DNA from: Candidatus Eiseniibacteriota bacterium
GTDB lineage: Bacteria; Eisenbacteria; RBG-16-71-46; CAIMUX01
DNA: 57,821 nt
Assembly (NCBI GenBank): GCA_903844735.1
Contig: CAIMUX010000074.1
Span: 1-57,821 of the forward strand
Direction: 5' to 3'
Shown: one piece after another, positions 1 to 7,391 of the stretch
Layout of the letters: each line of letters begins with the position of its first letter
Position numbering within the stretch: the first letter of the stretch is position 1
Translations under genes and position numbers: made by a program
Notes under the pieces: model-generated
What the model saw: only the letters and a program-made list of their open reading frames with translations
Told to the model about the DNA's origin: nothing
The model's database searches: none

Positions 1-64
1 CCCGCCAATAGTCGCCCTGCAGCGCCGCCCGAAGCTCAACCCCTCGCACCGATCCAGTCTTCAT
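1..64 (-). CDS. Partial CDS cut by the left window edge, unknown function
   Basis: An ATG at 64 opens a frame that runs off the left edge for 21 codons and begins MKTGSVRGVELRAALQG. A good Shine-Dalgarno match, AGGAGG, lies at 71-76, six bases upstream, so this looks like a true gene start rather than a chance frame. Too little is present to assign a family. It is divergent from the Fic gene, so the 97 bases between them probably hold both promoters. Confidence 0.45.
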   Translation of the reverse strand, partial: MKTGSVRGVELRAALQGDYWR

Positions 65-161
65 CCCGCACCTCCTCTCGAGGTCGGGATCGTCTCAGTC
101 AACGCGGTCGGGGGCTACATGGGTTGGCCGAGTGGATACACCGCAAGATGCGCGGTGATCC

Positions 162-1280
162 ATGACATATGTTCACGAAAGACCCGGCTGGCCGGAGTTC
201 ACCTGGGATAGCAAGGCCCTCGCGGCGGACCTGGCCGGCGTGCACCACAGGCAAGGCAGGCGCCTCGGGAAGTTGGACGCCCTCGGGTTTGAACTCCGAG
301 CGGAAGCCAGCCTTGCCGCTCTCACGGAAGAGGTGGTCAAGTCCTCGGCGATCGAAGGGGAGCATCTGAATCCTGAAGAGGTTCGCTCGTCGATCGCTCG
401 AAGACTGGGGCTCGAGGTCGCGGGCCTGCCCAGGCCGAGCCGGGAGGTCGAAGGCGTCGTCGAAATGATGCTCGATGCGACGAGAGCGTTCGACGCTCCC
501 CTCACGAAGGAGCGTCTCTTCGCCTGGCACGCCGCCCTGTTTCCGACCGGGCGAAGCGGCATGCACCGGATCACCGTTGGAGCGTGGCGGACGGGAGAGG
601 GTGGACCGATGCGGGTCGTCTCGGGACCCATCGGTCGCGAGCACGTGCACTTCGAGGCTCCCGACGCCGCGCGGCTTGAAGCCGAGATGGAGAGGTTCCT
701 CCGGTGGTTCAATGATTCTTCCGAGGCGGATCCGGTGCTGAAAGCCGGCGTTGCGCACTTCTGGTTCGTCACGATTCACCCGTTCGATGACGGAAATGGC
801 CGGATCGCGCGGGCCATCGCGGAAATGGCACTCTCGCGGGCGGACGGGACGAAGGAACGGTTCTACAGCATGTCTTCGGGGATCGAAGCCTCGCGCGGAG
901 AGTACTACCTTGAGCTCGAATCGGTTCAGCGCGGAGACCTCGACATCACGGGGTGGCTGGCCTGGTTTCTCGGGTGTCTCGATCGCACCATCGAAGCCTC
1001 TGACCAGACTCTTGGCTCGGCACTCCGAAAGGCCAAGCTCTGGCAGCAAGTCAACCGCGGCCCGGTCAATGAACGCCAGCGATACGTCATCAATCGCATG
1101 CTGGACGAATTCAAGGGACACCTCACCACTTCGAAGTACGCCGAGCTGGCCAACTGCTCAGACGACACGGCGCTTCGGGATGTGCGCGAACTGCTGGACC
1201 GGGGCATCCTCGTCAAGAACCCGGGAGGAGGCCGAAGCACGAGCTACCGCCTGGCCGATCCCGACGCCGTGCGTGATTGA
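162..1280 (+). CDS. Fic family protein (probable protein AMPylator)
   Basis: Fic-domain proteins transfer AMP or a related group from a nucleotide onto hydroxyl side chains of target proteins. The canonical active-site motif HPFDDGNGR is intact at about residues 206-214, including the catalytic His and the phosphate-binding GNGR. An N-terminal inhibitory helix motif of the (S/T)xxxE(G/N) type, SSAIEG, sits at 61-66. This makes it a class II Fic protein that should be self-inhibited. Residues from about 300 to the end look like a winged-helix module, common in standalone Fic proteins of this length (372 aa). There is no antitoxin-like small gene beside it, which fits internal inhibition. Start chosen at the first ATG; no strong ribosome binding site is visible. 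Confidence 0.93.
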   Translation: MTYVHERPGWPEFTWDSKALAADLAGVHHRQGRRLGKLDALGFELRAEASLAALTEEVVKSSAIEGEHLNPEEVRSSIARRLGLEVAGLPRPSREVEGVVEMMLDATRAFDAPLTKERLFAWHAALFPTGRSGMHRITVGAWRTGEGGPMRVVSGPIGREHVHFEAPDAARLEAEMERFLRWFNDSSEADPVLKAGVAHFWFVTIHPFDDGNGRIARAIAEMALSRADGTKERFYSMSSGIEASRGEYYLELESVQRGDLDITGWLAWFLGCLDRTIEASDQTLGSALRKAKLWQQVNRGPVNERQRYVINRMLDEFKGHLTTSKYAELANCSDDTALRDVRELLDRGILVKNPGGGRSTSYRLADPDAVRD

Positions 1281-1639
1281 GGCTCCCCCGCTTTCGTGGA
1301 CAACCCAACGGTGCTCTGGACCCGAGCATCAACTGATCCACAGTACCGGCAGGCTCGCGAGGGGGAAGGTGCTCGCTTCGACGTCGCGGATAGGGCGGTC
1401 GAGTTGATCGCCCGTCCCGGGAGCCGGCGCCGCGCCGCTCACCGGCGAGATCGCCCAACAGCGAGCCCATTTTCGCCGCCAACCAGTTCACAGATCTGAA
1501 ATGTGAGATTCCGCCGGGAAAACATCAGGTCACAGCGCCCCACTCCCGACTTCGGCCGTCCGGACCCGGTGCAGAGATCGGAACCGCCCCCTCAACGCCT
1601 TCCATTCCCCTTTCCGCGTCCCTGCTCCTGCCCCGGATC
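1281..1639. other. Intergenic region, no gene seen
   Basis: This space lies between the convergent Fic gene and the secreted-protein gene. Frames on both strands are short, rich in Arg and Pro, and lack a credible ribosome binding site, so I call no gene. No obvious terminator hairpin with a T-run was found. Confidence 0.5.
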
Positions 1640-2263
1640 CTACCGTCGACCGCCGCCTCTGTTGCTCGAGCCCCAACGAACGGGGGCGCGGTCATGGCCG
1701 CGGCCGCCGCGCGAACCGCTGAAGATCGTCGTGAAGGAGCGGCCGCCTTCCCTCGCTCGGATCACCTCCGTCGCGTTCATGCGTCCGTGCTCGGCGACAA
1801 AGCGGAGATTCACGAGGTTCACGATATCCCCGTCCCCGAGCCGCATCTGGCGCCACTGCTTCTTCGGGTGTTGCTTGTAGGCGGCGAAAGCCCGCCCATA
1901 CGGAGACCACCCCGGCACACCGCGAACGGAATTGTAATAGTAGATCTCCGACCCTAATCCAAAGTGCACCGTGATGTCGTACCAGGACATCCCCCGGAGG
2001 CGTAGTTCCACAATCGCCCCCGGCTCCACCCGGGCGCGCTGCGCCAGGAAGAACACGACAGGGAGTTCATCGTCGGGGATGCTGCGCTCCCTCACGACCA
2101 TCACCTGGCGTTCGGGAACGTGGTAGTAATTCCCTATGCCCAGATAGAATCCGCGCAGTCCTTGGTCCCCGATCGAGATACTGGCGCTGACACGGGACTG
2201 GGCTCTGGCGAGCGGACAGACCAGTGCCGCCATGATCACCAGAAACAGGAATGTGCGTCGCAT
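1640..2263 (-). CDS. Hypothetical secreted protein
   Basis: A 207-aa protein of no family I recognise. The first 21 residues form a clear signal peptide: a basic MRRT start, a hydrophobic core and a cleavage-like ARAQ. The mature part has an aromatic region (GIGNYYHV), a segment around residues 85-105 with RLRGMSWYDITVHFG, and a basic Gly/Arg/Ser tail. Segments of the form 'move from Met/Trp through an amphipathic helix' recur in small exported proteins of uncultured bacteria, but I cannot name one. A strong Shine-Dalgarno GGGAGGTGA precedes the ATG by about five bases, which supports this start. It is monocistronic as far as seen. Confidence 0.75.
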   Translation of the reverse strand: MRRTFLFLVIMAALVCPLARAQSRVSASISIGDQGLRGFYLGIGNYYHVPERQVMVVRERSIPDDELPVVFFLAQRARVEPGAIVELRLRGMSWYDITVHFGLGSEIYYYNSVRGVPGWSPYGRAFAAYKQHPKKQWRQMRLGDGDIVNLVNLRFVAEHGRMNATEVIRAREGGRSFTTIFSGSRGGRGHDRAPVRWGSSNRGGGRR

Positions 2264-2975
2264 GATCTCACCTCCCGATGTTCGAGCGATTGTTGTTCAC
2301 ACCGCTCCTTGAAGTGCGTTCTCGTAACTTGCCCGACTCGATGGAGGAGCGTGTTCACCTCCGATCGTCCTGTTCGCTCGCAGGGTCTTGCCGAGCGGAC
2401 GACCGCAGATGAGGCCCGTCTCCTGGATTGCTTGGCTTTCAACCGACAAGATGCGTGCCGCCGCCCCGAGGGGTGTAACCGTCTGGCTATCCACGGACTC
2501 AGCCCGCACGCCCTCCATCAATCTGGACCGGCACCGATCAAATCGATCCGAACAGCTCCTTGCCTCGTGAGCCGCGCCTGGTTCCGTGCTCACGCTCAGT
2601 CCAAGGCCGGTCACCGCGGGTCGCCTGAAGTCGGTGTTTCGAACATCCGCAAACCCGGATCAGCGGATCCCGCGGTCGGCAATGCTGGTCAGGGTGTGGG
2701 AGGAACGTACACGTTTGCCCACGACGCGGCGTCCTCGATGTACGGGGTGTTCGAACTGCGCCGGTCGACCTTCCGCACGCAAAACTCCGCGGCTGAGGGA
2801 CCCGCCCCGGTCAACGGCGAGGTTCTGCTCAAGCTTGGGATCGTCTTCTGAATCGCGCGGGTGGCCGGCTCAGCGGGGCGAATGCGAAGCACCGCCGGCT
2901 GGCGCGGCTCGGGTGAGCTATCATGTCCTCGAGGCGAGCGGCGCGGGTGACGAACCACCGGGGAGGATGAAGGTC
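2264..2975. other. Long intergenic region, no convincing gene
   Basis: About 710 bases lie between the divergent secreted-protein gene and the serpin. Open frames exist on both strands, but they are Arg/Ser/Pro-rich, have no recognisable motif, lack Shine-Dalgarno sequences and overlap one another. The end of the region (2961-2966, GGGAGG) is the serpin ribosome binding site. I see no repeat, tRNA or insertion sequence here. Confidence 0.5.
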
Positions 2976-4571
2976 ATGCAACGTCATGGTTGGGTCCTGC
3001 TCCTATGCATGTTGGCGGCCGCCGTCCCGGACTCGGCGTCGATGGCCGCCACCAACCCGGGTTTGCCGTCGATGTCCGCGGCCGCCGCTGCGGATTCGGC
3101 ATCCATGGCCACCACCGTCAACGCGTTTGGTCTCGACCTCTACCGGAGTCTCGCCGCGGCCCACCCGGGCGAGGCGATCTTCTTCTCGCCCTACTCGATC
3201 GCGACGGCCTTGGGCATGGCGGCCGAAGGCGCGCGCGGAGAGACCGCCGCCGAGATGTACGCCGTCCTTCACCTTCCTGCGGAGGAGGCCGCGCGCCACG
3301 CCGAGTTGGCCGGGTTCAAGCGACGCTTCGGCGAACTCGCCGACACCCTCGCGCCGCGCCGGATTGACGCCACGCTGGATTCCCTGCGGGCCATCGCCTC
3401 GCAGCTCCGGCGACGAGTGAAGGTGGTGAGAGACTCGATGATCATGGCGGTCGGAGGAGTCCGGGATCCCCAGGTTTCGCGGCGGCTCAGGGCCGAGAGC
3501 GAGCGTCTGCCCGCGATGCAGGGTGATATCACCGCCCGGATCAAAGAGCGGCTTAGCCGGCGCGCCCCGACGGAACTGTCCGTGGTGAATGCTCTCTGGG
3601 TGGAACGGACGTATCCCCTCGCGGAGCCGTACGTCCGCTCACTCGATGCCTGCTATGAACCCGGGTCGGCCCGGCCGGCGGATTTCATCGGCGATCCGGA
3701 TGCGGAGCGGATCCGGATCAACCGCTGGGTAGAATGGGCGACGCACGCCCGGATCGCGGACCTCCTGCCCGATGGGGCGGTCTCGGACCTGACCCGGATC
3801 GTGCTGGCCAATGCGATGTATTTCCGGGGGGAGTGGAAACAGCAGTTTGCGCGAGCCCTGACGAAGGAAGCGGACTTCTTCACCGCGGATGGAAGAATCG
3901 TGAGGGTCTCGATGATGGCCGATCCGCATGCCGAGGGCGTGCACTACGCCGCCTTTCATGCCGACGGCTCGCTGTTCGACACTCCGGAGAAGGTCAGGCG
4001 CGGTGAGATTCCGGCCCGGGCCTACCCGGACTCCGGTGGCTTCGCGATGGCGGAGATCCCGTATCGCGAAGGGAAGCTCTCGATGGTCGTGATCGCGCCG
4101 ATCCGTCCCGACGGCCTGGGGGCGATCGAAGCGAGGTGCGATGTCGAAACCCTCTCCCGCTGGATCCAATCGGGCCGAAAGCGACCGGTCGAACTCTATT
4201 TGCCGAGTTTCGGTGCCCGGACCGGGTACAAGTTAAACGAGACGCTGGCGTCGATGGGTATGACCAGCGCGTTTCAGTCGCCGGAAGCGGCGGGCGGCGC
4301 GGACTTCAGCGGCATGAACGGTTCACCGGAGGCGACTCCCGACCTCTTCATCAGCCTCGTTATGCATCAGGCGTTCATTCGGGTCAATGAGGAGGGTACC
4401 GAGGCGGCGGCCGCGACCGCGGTCGACGTGGATAGGCTCGGTTGTACGACCGAGGTTGAGATGATGCCCTTCGTCCCCGTCTTTCGCGCCGACCGGCCGT
4501 TCCTCTACCTCATCCGCGACGTGCGCACCGGCGTGGTGCTGTTTCTTGGGCGGGTCGTGAATCCCGTGTAG
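2976..4571 (+). CDS. Serpin family serine protease inhibitor, secreted
   Basis: Serpins trap serine or cysteine proteases by inserting a cleaved reactive-centre loop into a beta-sheet. The hinge EEGTEAAAATA is present near the C-terminus and has the small residues needed for loop insertion, so an inhibitory rather than ornamental serpin is expected. Counting from the hinge puts P1 at about Leu in DVDRLG, which suggests a chymotrypsin- or elastase-like target. The C-terminal serpin signature (ADRPFLYLIRD, then LFLGRVVNP) is intact. I chose ATG 2976 over 2967 because GGGAGG at 2961-2966 then has proper spacing. The first 20-25 residues form a signal peptide. At 531 aa it is longer than the usual 370-420, partly through a helical insertion at about residues 125-205. 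Confidence 0.92.
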   Translation: MQRHGWVLLLCMLAAAVPDSASMAATNPGLPSMSAAAAADSASMATTVNAFGLDLYRSLAAAHPGEAIFFSPYSIATALGMAAEGARGETAAEMYAVLHLPAEEAARHAELAGFKRRFGELADTLAPRRIDATLDSLRAIASQLRRRVKVVRDSMIMAVGGVRDPQVSRRLRAESERLPAMQGDITARIKERLSRRAPTELSVVNALWVERTYPLAEPYVRSLDACYEPGSARPADFIGDPDAERIRINRWVEWATHARIADLLPDGAVSDLTRIVLANAMYFRGEWKQQFARALTKEADFFTADGRIVRVSMMADPHAEGVHYAAFHADGSLFDTPEKVRRGEIPARAYPDSGGFAMAEIPYREGKLSMVVIAPIRPDGLGAIEARCDVETLSRWIQSGRKRPVELYLPSFGARTGYKLNETLASMGMTSAFQSPEAAGGADFSGMNGSPEATPDLFISLVMHQAFIRVNEEGTEAAAATAVDVDRLGCTTEVEMMPFVPVFRADRPFLYLIRDVRTGVVLFLGRVVNPV

Positions 4572-4628
4572 GTTGCGGCGTGAGGCGCCGGATCCGCGGC
4601 CGTGACTCTCTGGACGCTGTGCCGGGAG

Positions 4629-4892
4629 TCACGTGCCCCGACCCTGCGACTCGAACGTGCGCATGATCCTCCCCAAATCCCGTTCAAATTTGGCGAAGGC
4701 CGGCAACCCGCGGATTGGCCCGTAGTCGTTGACCCGCTCTGCGACCTGATGTACGGCGTGCGACAGGCCCTGCTGGAACTTCTTCAGGTGACGGCCCCGC
4801 AGGTCCGCGGCCAGACACAGGGTGGAACGCAGCCTTTCCTTGGTGTCGGGGATGCTCTCGACTTGGGTCGGTCTTGGCAGATCGAGTGGCAC
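4629..4892 (-). CDS. Small conserved-looking protein downstream of the hsdS portion
   Basis: An 87-aa protein starting at GTG 4892 on the same strand as, and 155 bases beyond, the hsdM/hsdS gene. Its composition is normal for a globular protein, with a central segment LRGRHLKKFQQGLSHAVHQV and a basic C-terminal helix. I cannot assign a family; its place suggests a small partner of the restriction-modification locus. The reading frame stays open and coding-like for at least 25 codons upstream of the GTG (through KPDEAAIRGAAD), but there is no ATG, GTG or TTG there. The start is therefore uncertain and the gene may be 5'-damaged. Confidence 0.5.
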   Translation of the reverse strand: MPLDLPRPTQVESIPDTKERLRSTLCLAADLRGRHLKKFQQGLSHAVHQVAERVNDYGPIRGLPAFAKFERDLGRIMRTFESQGRGT

Positions 4893-5047
4893 AGTGCCTC
4901 GGGGGTTATCGGCTGCTCCTCGAATCGCCGCCTCATCGGGTTTCCTCTGCCTCCTTCGGCCCGCGGGCCGAAAATGTCCGATCTCCCGGTGCCTGCCTCG
5001 CTCACCGATGAGGTGTTGCGGGACCGGTGCTGCAGCGTCGTCGAGGG

Positions 5048-6802
5048 TCAGTTGTTGGCTGTCAGCTCGGCCACGACGGCTTCGAGGAGCCTCGCGCCGG
5101 TGGTGCGGGAAGCGGCAATCTGCGCTTCCAACTCGTCCACGAGGGCCATCAGTTGATCCACCTTGGCCACGATCCGGCGTTGTTCGGCGAGGGGGGGGAT
5201 GGAAACCGTGAATCGATTGATGAGGCGCAGAACGAGATTCTTGTTACCGATACCCTGCGTGTTTTCCGCAGACTGTTGCCTGACAAAGGGAGAGTTGATC
5301 AAGTGCTTCAAGTACTGCCGGCTCAGATTGGACTGGGAGAACTTGAGCAACGCCAGACTGACGAAGATGCTATACGGTCGAGTGTCATCGATGGTGACGG
5401 TAATCCAGGTCGTTCCGACCTTTGTGAGCAAGATATCTCCATGTTCTGGCCGGCACCGTTTGCACAGTTCACGATGTGCGTTCGATGAAATGTATCTGGT
5501 GTTGGAGAAGTCAATGATGCCGCTTGAAACGTCCTTTACGGACAGAAACGGCACCCCAGATGCTTGATACTGTGGGGTGTGATGCGCCCCGTCAGTAATG
5601 AGGAAACACACATCCGCGAGGTACCGCCACTGCCAACTATCCGGAACTCCGAACGGGACGGCATCCTCTTCGATAGGACCGAGGAAGTCCTGCCGCCGAA
5701 TCCTCCTTGCCTTCACCAGTCGCTCGCGATCCGAATCAACCCGTTTGAGTAGCGCCTCCGCAGGTTCGTCATTCGGGTCCTGGGCAGCAAGCATCCCCCG
5801 CACGGCCAGCTCCAGGATGGACTTTCTCAGCTCGCCCGGCGGGATGCTGTACGACTTGTGGAACAGAAGGTTAAGGTTGGCCGGGCTGGGCGCGTCGGCA
5901 AAGCGGGCCAGCGACGCGCGGGCGAGCGCGGCCTGCCGGGTCTTTCGTTCATTCTGCTGCGCCTCCAGCCGATCACACAGCGCCATCAGTTCATCCGAGC
6001 CCCACCACCCCCGCTCCCCCTCGAACTCCTCGATCCGAATCGGCTTGCCCTTGTTGTAGGTCTTGGCTCCCGGCGGATACGGATGCTCGTAGTACCAGAC
6101 CCCAGTCGTCGGCGCCCCCTTCGTGAAGAACAGTAGATTCGTGCGGATCCCGGTGTAGGGATTGAAGACCCCGTTGGGCAGCCGGACGATGGTGTGCAGG
6201 TTGCACTCGGCCAGGAGGGCTTCCTTGATCCGCGTCTTCACGCCTTCACCGAAGAGCGTGCCGTCGGGGAGAACGAGTCCGGCGCGGCCGCCGGGTTTCA
6301 AGATCTTCATCAAGAGCACCAAGAAGAGGTCGGCGGTCTCGCGGGTGCGGAACTCTGAAGGAAGGTTCGCCTGGATGCCGCCCTCTTCCATGCCGCCGAA
6401 CGGCGGATTGGTGACGATGACATCCACGCGTTCCTTAGGCGACCAGTCGCGGAGCGGACGGGAGAGCGTGTTGTCATGGAGGACGTTGGAGGGGGCGTCG
6501 GTGCCGTGCAGGAGAAGGTTCGTCATGCACAGGATGTGCGGCAGGTGCTTTTTCTCGATGCCGGCGAAGCAGGTCTGGATGGTGCGCTCGTCGGCCTCGG
6601 TCTTGGCCTGCCGGTGGAGGTGCTCGATGGTGCAGACGAGGAAGCTGCCGGTGCCGCAGGCTGGGTCGAGGATGGTCTCGCCGAGGCGGGGATGGACCTG
6701 ATCGACGATGAACTGGGTGACGGCGCGCGGGGTGTAGAACTCGCCCGTGTTGCCGGCGGATTGGAGGTCTTTCAGCAGCTTCTCGTAAATGTCGCCGGAC
6801 AT
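5048..6802 (-). pseudogene. Type I R-M methyltransferase fused to half a specificity subunit (hsdM'-'hsdS)
   Basis: Residues 1-265 are an N6-adenine DNA methyltransferase core: AdoMet motif I DPACGTGSF at about 47-55 and catalytic NPPF at about 132-135. The HsdM N-terminal helical domain is missing. Its last part is still encoded upstream of the ATG (VRQVINKVNGIDFN, near 6862-6820), so the ATG at 6802 is internal and has no ribosome binding site. At about residue 268 the HsdM sequence switches in frame to the central conserved helix of an HsdS (DELMALCDRLEAQQ). A linker, a single target-recognition domain (about 384-540) and the C-terminal coiled repeat (PPLAEQRRIVAKVDQLMAL) follow. The HsdM C-terminus and the first recognition domain are therefore lost. 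It could act as a modification enzyme only if expressed from the upstream stub. Confidence 0.8.
5985..6010 (-). other. hsdM/hsdS in-frame fusion point
   Basis: The protein reads KPIRIEEFEGERGWWG, typical of the region after the HsdM catalytic core, and then continues without a stop as DELMALCDRLEAQQ. That is the central conserved helix of an HsdS, normally found after its first recognition domain. The change falls at about residues 266-271. It implies a deletion that removed the HsdM C-terminus and the HsdS N-terminal half while keeping the frame. Confidence 0.65.
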
Positions 6803-6828
6803 GTGGCGGTCATCGGTGGCGTTGAAGT

Positions 6829-7353
6829 CTATGCCGTTGACCTTGTTGATGACTTGGCGGACCCGTCCTCGTAGTAGTCCTGGGTGGTGACGGTCTCTTG
6901 CGCGGCGGTGTAGCCCTCCGCCGCGCGGTAGCGCCGCCAGAGTTCCTCCGGCGTCGGAAACTGGTCGAGCGGGATCTCCCTTTCGACCATGCTGCCGGTC
7001 CCCGTGCGGTCGTGATCGAGGAAGGCGTCGCCGTTGGAGCTGTGGGCGAACGGCAGGTCAAGGATCTCGGCGTACTCCAGCGCTTGCTGCATGCCGGCGC
7101 CGACGGCGTGGTTGTTGTCCTTTGCCTCGATGACCGCCAGCGGGATGTTGAGCTTGTAGTAGAGGATGTAGTCGGCCTTCTTCGCCTCGCCCCGCGTGGT
7201 CGTCTTGCCGCGGACGATGACCCGACCCTTGGTGAAGTAGCGTTCCTCCAATACCTGGGTCAGAAGATTCCATTTGGATCCGCCCTCGCCGGCGATGGCT
7301 GGGGTGATGAACTTGGTGCGGATGTCCGTTTCGGTGAGGGCTTTCTTATCCAT
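6829..7353 (-). pseudogene. Truncated hsdR: N-terminal nuclease domain of a type I restriction subunit
   Basis: The product matches only the N-terminal part of EcoEI-type HsdR: MDKKALTETDIR, then the PD-(D/E)xK nuclease core with ADYILYYK and IEAKDNN (catalytic D...ExK visible). It then runs through ELWRRY to QDYYEDG, which normally leads into the helicase domains. Here the helicase/translocase part is absent: after GSAK the frame enters hsdM sequence out of register and stops at 6829. About 170 of the usual 750-1000 residues remain. I chose ATG 7353 because the family begins at that Met; the longer frame to 7395 adds an unrelated tail. It lies 39 bases after the DUF1016 gene in one apparent operon. 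Confidence 0.85.
6853..6864 (-). other. hsdR/hsdM deletion junction with shared bases
   Basis: On the minus strand GGGTCCGCCAAG can be read both as the HsdR codons for Gly-Ser-Ala-Lys, completing the family motif DGSGK-like, and as HsdM codons spanning VRQV in the other frame. A short sequence that fits both parents is what microhomology-mediated deletion leaves. The HsdM frame is shifted by -1 relative to HsdR. No classical slippery heptamer is present, so programmed frameshifting is not indicated. Confidence 0.6.
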
Positions 7354-7391
7354 GGAGTCCACGACCTTGCATGGCCGTGGCCCCGGGGTCG

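Noticed and set aside
2120-2851. A 243-codon plus-strand frame in the long gap before the serpin
   Set aside because: No ribosome binding site, no motif, and composition unlike a folded protein; it also overlaps the secreted-protein gene.
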